Positions 42,439 through 53,958 of a DNA stretch of 64,000 nucleotides are shown piece after piece (the stretch's first letter is position 1; every line of letters begins with the position of its first letter). The stretch covers positions 372,001 to 436,000 of the forward strand of contig UAVY01000007.1 in NCBI GenBank assembly GCA_900446925.1, read 5' to 3'. The notes under the pieces were generated by a model, which was given only the letters and a program-made list of their open reading frames with translations, did no database searches and had not been told where the DNA came from. This DNA comes from Citrobacter koseri. Lineage in GTDB: Bacteria; Pseudomonadota; Gammaproteobacteria; Enterobacterales; Enterobacteriaceae. Position numbers and translations under genes: made by a program.

Positions 42439-43374
42439 ATGCTGAACAACTATCCCTTAGCCAAAGACCTACAGGTTTTGGTTGAAATTGTCCATACGGG
42501 AAGCTTTAGCGCGGCAGCGGCGGCGCTGGGGCAAACGCCCGCGTTCGTGACGAAACGGATTCAGATTCTTGAGGCAACCCTTGCCACCACGCTGCTGAAC
42601 CGCTCGGCAAGGGGTGTTGCGCTGACGGAAAGCGGGCAACGCTGCTATGAACATGCGCTGAAGCTCCTCACGCACTATCAGCGGCTGGTGGATGAGGTGA
42701 CGCAAATTAAAACGCGCCCGGAGGGAATGATTCGCATTGGCTGTAGTTTTGGTTTTGGCCGCAGTTATATTGCACCTGCCATTACCGACCTGATGCGCAA
42801 TTATCCTGAATTACAGGTTCACTTTGAACTCTTCGATCGGCAAATTGATTTGGTACAGGATAATATCGATCTGGATATTCGAATTAACGATGAAATTCCT
42901 GATTATATATATTGCGCATTTGTTAACAAAGAATAAAAGAATATTATGCGCGTCTCCCGCATATCTCCAGAAATATCCTGAGCCAAAAACCTTACAAGAA
43001 TTAAGCGGTCATGATTGTCTGGTGACAAAAGAACGTGATATGACCCACGGCATATGGGAACTGGGGAACGGGCAAGAGAAAAAATCAGTGAAAGTAACCG
43101 GACACCTCTCTTCCAATAGCGGTGAGATTGTTTTGCAGTGGGCGCTGGAGGGCAAAGGGATCATGCTGCGTTCAGAGTGGGATGTGCAGCCGTTTCTGGC
43201 GAGCGGTAAACTGGTGAGGGTATTGCCGGAGTATGCGCAGAGCGCCAATATCTGGGCGGTCTATCAGGAACCGCTGTACCGCAGCGTAAAGTTACGGGTA
43301 TGTGTGGAGTTTCTGGCGGCATGGTGCCAGAAGCGACTCGCAAGCCAGACGAGGGATATCAGGTGGCGTGGTGA
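42439..43374 (+). CDS. ttdR: TtdR, LysR-family activator of ttdABT (two frameshifts)
   Basis: LysR-type regulator, about 310 residues. N-terminal winged helix: [20 protein letters not shown] and [16 protein letters not shown]. In E. coli it activates ttdABT in response to tartrate under anaerobic conditions. One extra base near 42903 turns [14 protein letters not shown] into PDYIYCAF; one missing A near 43342 hides the C-terminal [11 protein letters not shown] and its TGA at 43372. Both ends are otherwise typical. Divergent from ttdA. Confidence 0.93.
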
Positions 43375-43380
43375 AGCAAT

Positions 43381-43465
43381 CTGTAGGCCGGATAAGACGC
43401 TTTGCGTCGCCATCCGGCGATGCGTATGTGCCTGATGGCGGCTTCGCCTTACCTGGCCTACGGCG
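43381..43465. repeat. REP pair between ttdR and plsY
   Basis: gtaggccggataagacgc...gccatccggc followed by gcctgatggcggcttcgcc...ggcctac. Located between converging ttdR and plsY. Confidence 0.85.
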
Positions 43466-43477
43466 TGGTGCAAAAAA

Positions 43478-44096
43478 CTACTGCGGATCTTTCTCGCGCT
43501 TCTTCTTGAGTTTCGTCCAGATCTTCGTCTCCTGACGACGCCACAGGCGCTGGATGTTGTCATGGTGGCGCAGCAAAATCAGGCAAGACAGCATAGAGAC
43601 CGGGAAGGTGAACTGGGGTTTAAACCACCACACGTAGAATGGCGCAATCAGCGCGCTGACGATCGCGCCCAATGACGAGTAACCGCTCAGTAAGACGGTC
43701 AGCAGCCAGGTGCCCGCCATCACGCCAGTTAAGTCCCAGCCGATGGGCGCGATCCGCGCCGAATGCGGTCGCGACGCCTTTCCCGCCTTTGAAGCCAAAA
43801 AAGACCGGCCAGATGTGCCCCAGACAGGCGGCGATGGCAATCAGGCCCAGCCAGAAAGGGTTACACCTAATGCATAAGCGCCCCAGACCGGCAGCATGCC
43901 TTTGAGGACGCTCGAAAATCAGTACCGCTACGGCTGCTCCCTTGCCCCCTATGCGTAACACATTGGTCGCGCCAGGGTTACCGGAGCCACTCTGACGCGG
44001 GTCGGTAAACCTGCAATGCGGCAGACCAGAATGGCACTGGAAATTGAGCCGCCAGAGGTACGCGAAGAGGATCATTCCAGGCGCGATTGCACTCAT
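43478..44096 (-). CDS. plsY: Glycerol-3-phosphate acyltransferase PlsY (frameshifted)
   Basis: Inner-membrane enzyme that acylates glycerol-3-phosphate from acyl-phosphate, the first step of phospholipid synthesis. Signature loops remain: [20 protein letters not shown] and [15 protein letters not shown], followed by the C-terminal [11 protein letters not shown]. The 619-bp span is one base over the 205-codon gene, with frame changes near 44050, 44010, 43910, 43865 and 43755 that largely cancel. The alternative frames restore membrane segments such as [11 protein letters not shown]. Divergent from folB. Confidence 0.92.
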
Positions 44097-44202
44097 AAGC
44101 TGTTCCGTTTTGAAAATGTCGTGTTAAACGCTACTTCTGTGGATAATACGCATATTTCGCCGGAAGTGGTATCCGGGTTAGCCAAAAAGCAGGCAGGTCG
44201 TG

Positions 44203-44573
44203 ATGGATATTGTATTTATAGAGCAACTTTCGGTAATCACCACTATCGGTGTTTTACGACCTGGGAGCAAACTATCGAACAGAAACTGGTGTTCGATATC
44301 GAAATGGCGTGGGACAACCGTAAGTCAGCCAGAAGCGACGACGTTGCGGATTGTCTGAGCTACGCCGACATTGCCGATACGGTAGTCAGCCATGTGGAGG
44401 GCGGCCGTTTTGCGTTAGTCGAACGCGTAGCGGAAGAGGTGGCGGATCTGCTGCTCAGCCGCTTTAGCTCTCCGTGGGTGCGCATCAAGCTCAGCAAGCC
44501 CGGCGCCGTAGCGCGTGCGGCGAATGTTGGCGTTATCATTGAGCGTGGCAATAATCTGAAAGAAAATAATTAA
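44203..44573 (+). CDS. folB: Dihydroneopterin aldolase FolB (two insertions)
   Basis: Folate-pathway enzyme that cleaves dihydroneopterin to hydroxymethyldihydropterin and glycolaldehyde. It starts MDIVFIEQLSVITTIGV. Two extra bases (gttttac and gacctgg, near 44252-44262) hide the conserved YDWEQTIEQKLVFDI; after them the frame is clean to ERGNNLKENN. The span of 371 bp equals the 122-codon gene plus two. The key glutamate and tyrosine of the family lie in the restored segment. The start lies 106 bp from the plsY start on the other strand. Confidence 0.93.
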
Positions 44574-44663
44574 CTTCATAGTTTTTAAACCAAACGGCGA
44601 TATATGGGTCTTAAAGCTGGAGTCATAACTGCTGTTCGTTTTTTTTGATTTAGGGGTTTATTG

Positions 44664-45482
44664 ATGAGCGATATACACTCGCTGCTGGTGGCGGCAATTT
44701 TGGGTGTGGTCGAAGGATTGACGGAGTTTTTGCCCGTCTCCAGCACGGGCCATATGATCATTGTCGGTCACCTGTTGGGTTTTGAAGGCGATACGGCAGA
44801 GACGTTTGAGGTGGTAATTCAGCTGGGATCGATCCTGGCGGTGGTGGTGATGTTCTGGCGGCGTTTGTTCGGCCTGATCGGCATTCACTTTGGCAAACAA
44901 CCGCATGAAGGCACCGGAAAAGGGCGCCTGACGTTAGGGCATATTGTGCTGGGGATGATCCCGGCAGTGGTGCTGGGCCTGGTGTTCCATGACACCATTA
45001 AGTCTTTGTTTAATCCCGTCAACGTGATGTATGCGCTGGTCGTGGGCGGTCTGCTGCTGATTGCCGCGGAATGCCTGAAGCCGAAAGAGCCGCGCGCGCC
45101 GGGCCTGGACGATATGACGTATCGTCAGGCGTTTATGATTGGCTGCTTCCAGTGTCTGGCGCTGTGGCCGGGCTTTTCCCGTTCCGGCGCGACCATTTCC
45201 GGTGGGATGTTGATGGGGGTGAGTCGCTATGCCGCATCGGAATTCTCATTCCTGCTGGCCGTTCCGATGATGATGGGCGCGACGGCGTTGGATCTCTACA
45301 AGAGCTGGTCGTTCCTGACGGTGGAAGATATCCCCATGTTCGCCGTGGGATTTGTGACTGCGTTCATTGTGGCGCTGATCGCCATCAAAACCTTCCTGCA
45401 ATTGATTAAGCGTATCTCGTTCATTCCGTTTGCGATTTACCGCTTTATCGTGGCTGCTGCGGTCTACGTTGTTTTCTTCTGA
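44664..45482 (+). CDS. uppP: Undecaprenyl-diphosphatase UppP (BacA)
   Basis: Intact 272-residue inner-membrane phosphatase that recycles undecaprenyl pyrophosphate to the monophosphate carrier for cell-wall synthesis; extra copies give bacitracin resistance. Both active-site motifs are visible: [15 protein letters not shown] (residues about 17-31) and [14 protein letters not shown] (about 170-183). I chose the ATG at 44664 (MSDIHSLL) over the adjacent in-frame TTG. Confidence 0.95.
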   Translation: MSDIHSLLVAAILGVVEGLTEFLPVSSTGHMIIVGHLLGFEGDTAETFEVVIQLGSILAVVVMFWRRLFGLIGIHFGKQPHEGTGKGRLTLGHIVLGMIPAVVLGLVFHDTIKSLFNPVNVMYALVVGGLLLIAAECLKPKEPRAPGLDDMTYRQAFMIGCFQCLALWPGFSRSGATISGGMLMGVSRYAASEFSFLLAVPMMMGATALDLYKSWSFLTVEDIPMFAVGFVTAFIVALIAIKTFLQLIKRISFIPFAIYRFIVAAAVYVVFF

Positions 45483-45490
45483 TAACGCTT

Positions 45491-45570
45491 GATGCCGGAT
45501 GGCGGCGTTTACGCCTTATCCGGCCTACGGTTCGATTTTGATGCCGGATAAGCGGAGCGCCATCCGGCAA
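45491..45570. repeat. REP/BIME between uppP and cca
   Basis: gatgccggatggcggcgtt...ccttatccggc and gatgccggataagcgg...gccatccggc, in inverted orientation between converging genes. Confidence 0.88.
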
Positions 45571-45583
45571 CAAAACGGTGAGC

Positions 45584-46825
45584 TTACGCCTCGGGTTTCG
45601 GGCAACGCCGTTCCTTCCAGTTAGCCACCGCTGCAATTCGCCGTCTGGTGAGTTCTTCGCGGATCTCCGCGCCTTTAAAGCCTGCCTCCACCACCTCTTT
45701 TGTCGGCACCGCCTGCGCGACCAGCCACGCTTCGCGCAGCCAGCGGCCTTGCGGATAGTCAGATGCCTCAAAACCGGTACGACCGCGCACGTCGGCCTCG
45801 CTGGTCAGGGCGATTTGCTCTACGCGCTGCGGCTTACGCCAGGCGTCAATCGAATCGAACAGCTTCACGATCGTTTTCGGCTGCAAAATCGGGAAGGTAT
45901 GGATGAGATCGTGGAATTCCGCCACCAGTTTGGCTAAATCCCGAATCTCATTCGGCACACGCAGACGCTGGCATAACTGCTCGACCAGTTTTACGCCTGC
46001 CGGGCCGTGGCCATGATGGCGCGGCCAGAGCGCTTTGGGCGTCAAGCCTTTGCCAAGGTCGTGACAGAGCGTGGCGAAACGCACATCAACGTTCGGGCTG
46101 AGCATGGCGGCCATTGATAACGTCATTAATGTGTGGATGCCGGTATCGATTTCCGGGTGCCACTTTGCCGGAGCCGGAACGCCAAACAGCGCGTCCACTT
46201 CCGGGAACAGAACGCGCAGCGCGCCGCAGTCGCGCAGCACCTGAAAGAAAACCTGCGGATTGCGCGTGGTTAAGGCGTTCTCGGTCTCCTTCCATACGCG
46301 CTCCGGCGTGAGGTGTTCCAGTTCGCCTGCGGCGGTCATGTCGCGCATCAACGCCAGGGTTTCATCAGCGATGCGGAAACTGAGGTGCGCGTAGCGGGCG
46401 GCAAAACGCGCCACGCGCAACACGCGCAGCGGATCTTCGCTAAAGGCGGGGGAAACATGGCGCAGCAGGCGATTGTCCAGATCGCGACGCCCCTGATAGG
46501 GGTCGACGATATGGCCGTCGTCATCCTGCGCGAGGGCATTAATGGTGAGGTCGCGACGTTGCAGGTCTTCTTCCAGCGTCACGTCCGGCGCGGCATAGCA
46601 GGTAAAGCCGGTATAGCCTGAACCGGATTTACGCTCGGTGCGCGCCAGCGCATACTCTTCACGCGTTTGCGGATGAAGAAACACGGGAAAATCGCGGCCT
46701 ACCTGCTGGTAGCCCGCGTCAAGCATCTCCTGCGGCGTGGCGCCAACCACCACCCAATCTTTATCTTTGACCGGTAGCCCTAACAACGCATCCCGAACAG
46801 CACCACCGACCAGATAAATCTTCAC
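45584..46825 (-). CDS. cca: CCA tRNA nucleotidyltransferase
   Basis: Intact 413-residue class II enzyme that adds or repairs the 3' CCA of tRNAs without a template. N-terminal nucleotidyltransferase with [12 protein letters not shown] and the basic/acidic [12 protein letters not shown]; neck and body motifs [15 protein letters not shown] and [10 protein letters not shown]-terminal HD phosphohydrolase domain with CHDLGKG near residue 255. One residue longer than E. coli Cca. Confidence 0.96.
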   Translation of the reverse strand: MKIYLVGGAVRDALLGLPVKDKDWVVVGATPQEMLDAGYQQVGRDFPVFLHPQTREEYALARTERKSGSGYTGFTCYAAPDVTLEEDLQRRDLTINALAQDDDGHIVDPYQGRRDLDNRLLRHVSPAFSEDPLRVLRVARFAARYAHLSFRIADETLALMRDMTAAGELEHLTPERVWKETENALTTRNPQVFFQVLRDCGALRVLFPEVDALFGVPAPAKWHPEIDTGIHTLMTLSMAAMLSPNVDVRFATLCHDLGKGLTPKALWPRHHGHGPAGVKLVEQLCQRLRVPNEIRDLAKLVAEFHDLIHTFPILQPKTIVKLFDSIDAWRKPQRVEQIALTSEADVRGRTGFEASDYPQGRWLREAWLVAQAVPTKEVVEAGFKGAEIREELTRRRIAAVANWKERRCPKPEA

Positions 46826-46889
46826 GCCACTTTCCCTTCCTGAAAAAAATCATCCCTTAATCATATGTCAGTGCGGCAGAGAAGGCGAT

Positions 46890-47510
46890 TTAGTTCATCC
46901 AGCGGTCTTTGCGTTTACGGCTTGGGATCATGTGCGGGAGAACCAGACCGAGCAGCAGGCCGAGCACCAGCACGCCGCCGCCATACATGAACCACTGCAT
47001 AATGATGGTGCGCTGCTTGTCATCAAGTTGCAGATTGGCGGCGCTGACTTTCTTCTGCGCCACGATCAGCTCGTTTTTCAGCTTCTGGTTTTCTTCTTTC
47101 AACCCGTTAATCACGCTGTCGCTCTGCGACACTTTTTGCTGCATGTCGGCCGTGCGCTGATTCCAGGTGGTATCAATATTGTTCAGCTTGTCGGTCAGCG
47201 TCTTAACCTGATTTTCCAGATCCGGTACGCGGATACGCAGGCTGGGCGAGCTGTTCAGCTCTTTCATCGGGATCCAGGCAGTACGACCTGTACTGTCTTT
47301 CACCTGAGCGTAATTCGTGTTGGCGTCTGTCTGTAATAATGTCACTTCCTCGCCGGCATTCACCGTACCCACGAGGCGATAATTATCTCCCGGACCGCTG
47401 CGGACCCAGGTATTCAGTTCGTCAGAGACATAGCGCTTCTCTTCTGCGTGGGAGACGGCAGTGGCGCTAAGTGCAAGTAAAGTTAATCCAATCAGGCGTA
47501 ATTTTGGCAT
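46890..47510 (-). CDS. ygiM: YgiM, SH3-domain membrane-anchored protein
   Basis: Intact 206-residue protein: signal sequence (LRLIGLTLLALSATAVSHA), a bacterial SH3b domain (STWVRSGPGD-like segment NTWVRSGPGDNYRLVGTVNA at 34-53), a coiled coil (about 95-165, VKTLTDKLNNIDTTWNQ onward), and a C-terminal membrane helix (WFMYGGGVLVLGLLLGLVL) with a basic tail. Family TIGR04211-type SH3; function in E. coli unresolved, probably envelope-associated. Divergent from ygiF. Confidence 0.92.
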   Translation of the reverse strand: MPKLRLIGLTLLALSATAVSHAEEKRYVSDELNTWVRSGPGDNYRLVGTVNAGEEVTLLQTDANTNYAQVKDSTGRTAWIPMKELNSSPSLRIRVPDLENQVKTLTDKLNNIDTTWNQRTADMQQKVSQSDSVINGLKEENQKLKNELIVAQKKVSAANLQLDDKQRTIIMQWFMYGGGVLVLGLLLGLVLPHMIPSRKRKDRWMN

Positions 47511-47752
47511 CAGGCTGTCGTTTTTGTCATAAAAAGTGGAACGATAGTAGTGGCATCAGTGTCTCTACGCAAAGCATTCGACATCAATCGGAATCATCTG
47601 TGTCATCTTTGCCACTGTTTTAAACTTTTACGCCCGTCAAATTGCTCGTTGCATGGCAATTTGGCGCAAAATACTATCTACTGACAAAAAAGAACGCGTT
47701 AAGTTCGCCCGTCATTCTTCCCATATGTGACATAACCCATAAGTACGAGGCA

Positions 47753-49056
47753 ATGGCTCAGGAAATCGAATTAAAGTTTATCCGTTAATCACGACGCTGT
47801 AGACGCGTTGCGTGACCATCTGCAAACACTCGGCGGCGAGCACCATGCGCCCAGCCAGTTACAGAACATTTACTACGAAACGCCGGACAAGTGGTTGCGT
47901 GGACATGATATGGGTCTGCGCATCCGTGGCGAGAATGGTCGTTATGAAATGACCATGAAAATCGCCGGTCGGGTCACGGGGGGCCTGCATCAACGGCCGG
48001 AATACAATGTTGCGCTGAGCGAGCCGACGTTGGATCTCGCACTGCTCCCGCAGGAGGTCTGGCCGAACGGCGAGCTGCCTGCGGATCTCGCTTCACGCGT
48101 GCAGCCGCTGTTCAGCACCGATTTTTACCGTGAGAAATGGCTGGTGGACGTTGACGGCAGCCGTATTGAAATTGCGCTCGATCTTGGCGAAGTGAAGGCC
48201 GGAGAATGTGCCGAGCCAATTTGCGAGCTGGAGCTGGAACTGTTAAGCGGCGAGACCCGTGCGGTGTTGAAACTGGCAAACCAACTGGTGTCGCAAGCGG
48301 GTCTGCGTCAGGGCAGCCTGAGCAAGGCCGCACGGGGGATATCATCTGGCGCAGGGGAATGCTCCGCGTGGGGTCAGACCTACTGCGGTGCTGAAAGCGC
48401 CAGCCAAAGCCAGCATTGAGCAGGGGCTGGAAGCGGCGCTGGAGCTGGCATTGTCGCAATGGCAGTACCATGAAGAGCTGTGGGTGCGTGGAAATGACGC
48501 CGCCAAAGCGGATGTACTGGCGGCGATGGGGCTGGTTCGCCATGCGCTGATGCTGTTTGGCGGCATTGTACCGCGTAAAGCAAGCGCTCACTTACGCGAT
48601 TTGCTGACGCAGTCGGAAGCGACCCTTGTCTCTGAGGTTTCAGCCATTACGGCTATCTATAGCACGCAAACGGCGATGGCTAAACTGGCGCTGACCGAAT
48701 GGCTGGTCACCAAAGCCTGGCAACCGTTCCTCGACGCCAAAGCGCAGGCGAAAATGGCCGATTCTTTCAAACGCTTTGCCGATATTCACCTGTCGCGCCA
48801 CGCGGCGGAGCTGAAAGCGACTTTCGGGCAGCCGTTGGGCGATCGGTATCGCGATCAGCTTCCGCGCCTGACCCGCGATATCGACAGCATTTTGCTGCTG
48901 GCAGGTTATTACGACGCGAATGCGGTACAGGCCTGGCTGGAGAACTGGCAGGGCCTGCGCCACGCGATTGTGACAGGGCAGCGCATTGAAGTTGAACACT
49001 TCCGCAATGAGGCGATCTTCCAGGAGCCGTTCTGGCTGCATAGCGGAAAACGATAA
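47753..49056 (+). CDS. ygiF: YgiF, CYTH-domain inorganic triphosphatase (two insertions)
   Basis: 433-residue triphosphatase: N-terminal CYTH tunnel domain (residues 1-200; MAQEIELKFIV carries the ExEIELK-type signature) and C-terminal CHAD domain (about 225-430; SKAWQPFLDAKAQAKM). E. coli YgiF hydrolyses tripolyphosphate. One extra C near 47784 (tatccg for tatcg) ends the frame after ten codons if read literally, and one extra G near 48338 breaks KAARGYHLAQGN. The rest is continuous to FWLHSGKR. Lies just upstream of glnE. Confidence 0.93.
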
Positions 49057-49064
49057 CCAGTAAC

Positions 49065-49150
49065 GCCTGATGGCGATGCTGCGCATCTTATCAGGCCTGC
49101 GACGCACAGGTTTTGTAGGCCGGATAAGGCGTTACGCCGCCATCCGGCAA
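49065..49150. repeat. REP/BIME between ygiF and glnE
   Basis: cgcctgatggcgatgctgcgc...ttatcaggcctgcg and gtaggccggataaggcg...gccatccggc. Here it separates two genes on the same strand. Confidence 0.88.
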
Positions 49151-49191
49151 CACTCATCGGGATTAGTTAGCCATCTGAGGACACACCTTAA

Positions 49192-52041
49192 ATGAAGCCG
49201 CTTTCTTCACCGTTACAGCAGCACTGGCAGACCGTGGTTGAGCGGTTACCAGAAATCCTGGCTGAAGCCACGCTTAGCGTTCAGGCGAAGTCAGTACTTA
49301 CATTTAGTGACTTTGTGCAGGACAGCGTGATTGCGCATCCCGAATGGGCTGACTGAGCTGGAAAGCGCGCCGCCGCAGGCCGATGAGTGGCGGCATTATG
49401 CCGCGTGGCTACAGGACGCGTTGGCGCAGGTGGACTGATGAAGCGGCGCTGATGCGCGAGCTTCGCATATTCCGTCGCCGCATCATGGTACGTATCGCCT
49501 GGGCGCAGGCGCTGTCGCTGGTGGAAGAAGAAAACATTCTGCAACAGCTAAGCCATCTGGCGGAAACGTTGATCGTCGCCGCGCGCGACTGGTTGTATGA
49601 CGCCTGCTGTCGCGAGTGGGGTACGCCCTGCAACCATGATGGCGTACCTCCCAACCGTTGCTGATTCTGGGGATGGGAAAACTGGGCGGCGGCGAGCTGA
49701 ATTTCTCCTCGGATATCGATCTGATCTTCGCCTGGCCGGAGCACGGTTCCACCCGGGGCGGTCGGCGCGAGCTGGATAACGCGCAGTTCTTTACCCGCAT
49801 GGGGCAGCGTTTGATCAAAGTGCTGGACCAGCCGACGATGGACGGCTTTGTGTACCGGGTGGATATGCGTCTGCGCCCGTTTGGCGACAGTGGCCCGCTG
49901 GTGCTGAGTTTTGCCGCGCTGGAAGATTATTACCAGGAACAAGGGCGCGACTGGGAGCGTTATGCGATGGTCAAAGCGCGCATTATGGGCGCTGCCGACA
50001 GTGCGTATGTCGATGAACTGCGCGCCATGTTGCGACCTTTCGTGTTCCGCCGCTATATCGATTTCAGCGTGATCCAGTCCCTGCGTAATATGAAAGGGAT
50101 GATTGCCCGTGAAGTGCGTCGTCGCGGTCTGAAAGACAATATTAAGCTTGGCGCCGGCGGTATTCGTGAAATTGAGTTTATCGTGCAGGTGTTCCAGTTG
50201 ATTCGCGGCGGACGGGAACCCTCGCTGCAATCGCGCTCGTTGCTGCCGACGCTGAGCGCGATTGATGCGCTGCACCTGTTGCCAGAAAATGACGCCGGAC
50301 AGTTACGCGCGGCCTATCTCTTCCTGCGCCGTCTGGAAAACCTGCTGCAAAGCATCAATGATGAGCAGACCCAGACGCTGCCGGGCGATGAACTGAACCG
50401 GGCGCGCCTGGCCTGGGGAATGCGCACGGATGACTGGTCGCAGCTCACCGACATTCTGGCGGCGCACATGGCTAACGTGCGTCGGGTATTTAACGAACTG
50501 ATTGGCGATGACGAAACCGATACTCAGGAAGATACGCTGTCGGAACACTGGCGCGAACTGTGGCAGGATGCGCTACAGGAAGATGATACCACGCCGGTGC
50601 TGGCGCATCTGTCCGACGACGATCGCGGACGCGTGCTGGCGTTAATCGCCGACTTCCGTAAAGAGCTGGATAAGCGCACCATTGGCCCGCGCGGGCGGCA
50701 GGGTGCTCGACCATCTGATGCCGCATCTGCTTAGCGACGTGTGCTCGCGCGAAGATGCCTCTGTGCCGCTGTCGCGTATTACGCCGCTGCTGGTGGGGAT
50801 CGTTACGCGTACCACTTACCTTGAATTACTGAGCGAATTTCCCGGCGCGCTGAAGCACCTGATTTCGCTGTGCGCCGCTTCGCCGATGGTGGCGAGCCAG
50901 CTGGCGCGTTATCCGCTGTTGCTCGATGAACTACTGGACCCGAATACGCTGTATCAGCCAACGGCGACCGACGCTTATCGCGATGAGTTACGCCAGTATT
51001 TGCTGCGTGTGCCGGAAGATGACGAAGAGCAGCAGCTGGAAGCGCTGCGCCAGTTTAAACAAACGCAACTGTTGCGCATTGCGGCGGCGGATATCGCCGG
51101 TACGCTGCCGGTGGATGAAGGTCAGCGATCACCTGACCTGGCTGGCGGAGGCCATTATCGACGCCGTTGTCCAGCAGGCGTGGGGGGCAAATGGTGGCGC
51201 GCTATGGGCAGCCGACGCACCTTGCTGAGCGCACCGGACGCGGGTTTGCGGTGGTGGGTTATGGCAAGCTGGGCGGCTGGGAGCTGGGCTACAGCTCCGA
51301 TCTTGATCTGATCTTCCTGCACGATTGCCCAATGGACGTGATGACCGACGGCGAGCGTGAAATCGACGGTCGCCAGTTCTACTTACGCCTGGCGCAGCGC
51401 ATTATGCACCTGTTCAGCACTCGCACCTCTTCCGGTATCTTGTATGAAGTGGACGCGCGGCTGCGCCCGTCTGGCGCGGCGGGAATGCTGGTCACGTCGG
51501 CGGAAGCCTTTGCCGATTATCAGAAAAACGAAGCCTGGACATGGGAGCATCAGGCGCTGGTGCGCGCCCGTGTGGTTTATGGCGACCCGCAACTGACCTC
51601 GCAGTTTGACGCCGTGCGTCGCGATATCATGACCCTCGCCCGCGAAGGCAAAACGTTGCAGACCGAGGTGCGCGAAATGCGCGGAGAAAATGCGCGCGCA
51701 TCTGGGCAACAAGCATCGCGATCGTTTTGATATCAAAGCCGACGAAGGCGGGATCACCGATATTGAATTTATTACCCAATATCTGGTGCTGCGCTATGCG
51801 CATGAAAAGCCGAAGCTGACGCGCTGGTCCGATAACGTGCGCATTCTGGAACTGCTGGCGCAAAACGACATTATGGACGAACAGGAAGCGCAGGCGCTGA
51901 CGCAGGCCTATACCACGCTGCGCGATGAGCTTCATCACCTTGCGCTACAGGAGCTTCCGGGGCATGTGGCGCAAGAGTGCTTCAGCAAGGAACGCGCGCT
52001 GGTACGGGGCAAGCTGGCAGAAGTGGCTGGTTGCCGGGTGA
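49192..52041 (+). CDS. glnE: Glutamine synthetase adenylyltransferase/deadenylylase GlnE (multiple insertions)
   Basis: Bifunctional enzyme that adenylylates GlnA when nitrogen is plentiful and reverses it when scarce, steered by PII. Two nucleotidyltransferase domains are visible: [20 protein letters not shown] (deadenylylase side, around 49680) and [20 protein letters not shown] (adenylylase side, around 51265). It starts [20 protein letters not shown]. The span exceeds the 946-codon E. coli gene by nine bases; insertions are placed near 49348, 49428, 49640, 50700, 51120, 51190, 51690 and 52013. Restoring the last gives [11 protein letters not shown] and a TGA at 52039-52041. Confidence 0.93.
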
Positions 52042-52100
52042 AGTGTGCTATTATCGCGCGCAAATTTTAAGACCCTCAGAGAATCTCTCAGGAGACAGGA

Positions 52101-53538
52101 ATGAAAGTAACGCTGCCAGAGTTTGAACGTGCAGGAGTCATGGTTGTTGGTGATGTGATGCTGGATCGCTACTGGTACGGGCCGACCAGCCGTATTTCCC
52201 CCGAAGCGCCGGTGCCCGTTGTCAAAGTGGACACCATTGAAGAACGTCCGGGCGGCGCGGCGAACGTGGCGATGAACATCGCTTCTCTGGGCGCAAATTC
52301 GCGTCTGGTGGGTCTGACCGGTATTGACGATGCGGCGCGCGCGCTGAGCAAAACGCTGGCGGGATGTGAACGTAAAATGCGACTTCGTTTCTGTGCCTAC
52401 GCATCCGACGATTACCAAACTGCGTGTACTTTCCCGTAACCAGCAGCTGATTCGCCTGGATTTTGAAGAAGGTTTTGAAGGCGTCGATCCGCTGCCATTG
52501 CACGAGCGTATTAACCAGGCGCTGGGCTCAATTGGCGCGCTGGTGTTGTCTGATTACGCCAAAGGCGCGTTGGCCAGCGTTCAGCAGATGATTCAGCTTG
52601 CGCGTAAAGCGGGGCGTTCCGGTGCTGATCGACCCGAAAGGCACCGATTTCGAACGTTATCGCGGCGCCACGCTGTTGACGCCGAACCTGTCCGAGTTCG
52701 AAGCGGTGGCGGGTAAATGTAAAAGTGAAGAAGAGATTGTTGAACGCGGCATGAAGCTGATTGCCGATTTCGAATTTTCTGCGCTGCTGGTGACCCGTTC
52801 CGAGCAGGGAATGACGCTGCTGCAACCGGGTAAAGCGCCGCTGCATATGCCGACCCAGGCGCAGGAAGTGTATGACGTTACCGGTGCCGGGGATACGGTG
52901 ATCGGCGTACTGGCGGCCACATTAGCGGCGGGGAACTCCCTGGAAGAGGCCTGCTATTTCGCGAACGCGGCAGCAGGCGTTGTCGTCGGTAAACTGGGAA
53001 CATCAACCGTTTCGCCAATCGAACTGGAAAATGCGGTGCGCGGTCGTGCGGACACCGGCTTCGGCCGTGATGACGGAAGCCGAGCTGAAACAGGCCGTGG
53101 CCAGCGCGCGTAAACGCGGCGAGAAAGTGGTCATGACCAACGGCGTTTTCGACATTCTGCACGCCGGACATGTGTCTTACCTGGCGAACGCCCGCAAGCT
53201 GGGCGATCGCCTGATCGTCGCGGTGAACAGCGATGCCTCCACCAAACGTCTGAAAGGCGAAACTCGCCCTGTGAATCCGCTGGAACAGCGAATGATCGTG
53301 CTGGGTGCGCTGGAGTCCGTTGACTGGGTGGTTTCTTTCGACGAGGACACCCCGCAGCGGCTGATTGCTGGCGTGCTGCCGGATCTGCTGGTGAAAGGCG
53401 GTGACTATAAGCCAGAAGAGATTGCCGGTAGCGAAGAAGTCTGGGCCAACGGCGGCGAAGTGCTGGTGCTTAACTTCGAAGATGGTTGTTTCGACCACCA
53501 ATATCATCAAGAAAATCCAGAAAGACAGCGATAAATAA
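52101..53538 (+). CDS. hldE: HldE, heptose kinase/adenylyltransferase (four insertions)
   Basis: Bifunctional enzyme of ADP-heptose synthesis for the LPS inner core. The N-terminal ribokinase-like domain ([45 protein letters not shown]) phosphorylates heptose-7-phosphate. The C-terminal nucleotidyltransferase ([15 protein letters not shown] with HAGH) adds AMP. The span is 1438 bp, exactly four over the 477-residue gene, and four one-base duplications are placed near 52364, 52617, 53065 and 53488. The corrected end reads [25 protein letters not shown] precedes the ATG. Confidence 0.95.
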
Positions 53539-53547
53539 CCGCTGAAC

Positions 53548-53580
53548 AGACGGCCCGATACGCACAGCGCCATCGGGCAT
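53548..53580. repeat. REP-like hairpin after hldE
   Basis: gacggcccgatacgcacagcgccatcgggc, a single REP-type unit ten bases past the hldE stop; may also act as a terminator. Confidence 0.65.
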
Positions 53581-53718
53581 CTGGCTTGTTTCCAAAGTGT
53601 GATGTCAGGCAACTGATATGCGCACTTTTTGCACAACCGTTCAACACATATAAGAGAATACTGAAATTAGAAAAAGCATATGGCCTTAACAGATATTTGA
53701 TAACTGGAGGGTATGCTG

Positions 53719-53922
53719 ATGAACGACAAGAACGTATATTCGTTAAACAATTTTGATTTTCTGGCGCGCAGTTTCGCCAGGATGCAGGCTGAGGGCCATC
53801 CTGTTGATATCCAGGCCGTTACCGGAAATATGGATGAGGCGCACCGCAGCTGGTTTTGCAAACGCTATGCGCTTTACTGCCAACAGGCGACACAGGCTAA
53901 GAAGCTAGAACTCGAACACTGA
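53719..53922 (+). CDS. glgS: GlgS/ScoR surface composition regulator
   Basis: 67-residue protein matching E. coli GlgS over [33 protein letters not shown] and the C-terminal LELEH. In E. coli it affects glycogen and represses motility and biofilm traits (renamed ScoR). The ribosome site GGAGG at 53706-53710 is eight bases from the ATG at 53719 but only two from the in-frame ATG at 53713, so 53719 is the likely start. Convergent with ubiK across a shared terminator. Confidence 0.92.
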   Translation: MNDKNVYSLNNFDFLARSFARMQAEGHPVDIQAVTGNMDEAHRSWFCKRYALYCQQATQAKKLELEH

Positions 53923-53928
53923 AAATAT

Positions 53929-53958
53929 CAACGGGCCTTACGGCCCGTTGTGGTTTTT
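53929..53958. terminator. Terminator between glgS and ubiK
   Basis: CAACGGGCC / GGCCCGTTG stem with a four-base loop, followed by TGGTTTTT in the glgS direction. Confidence 0.88.
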
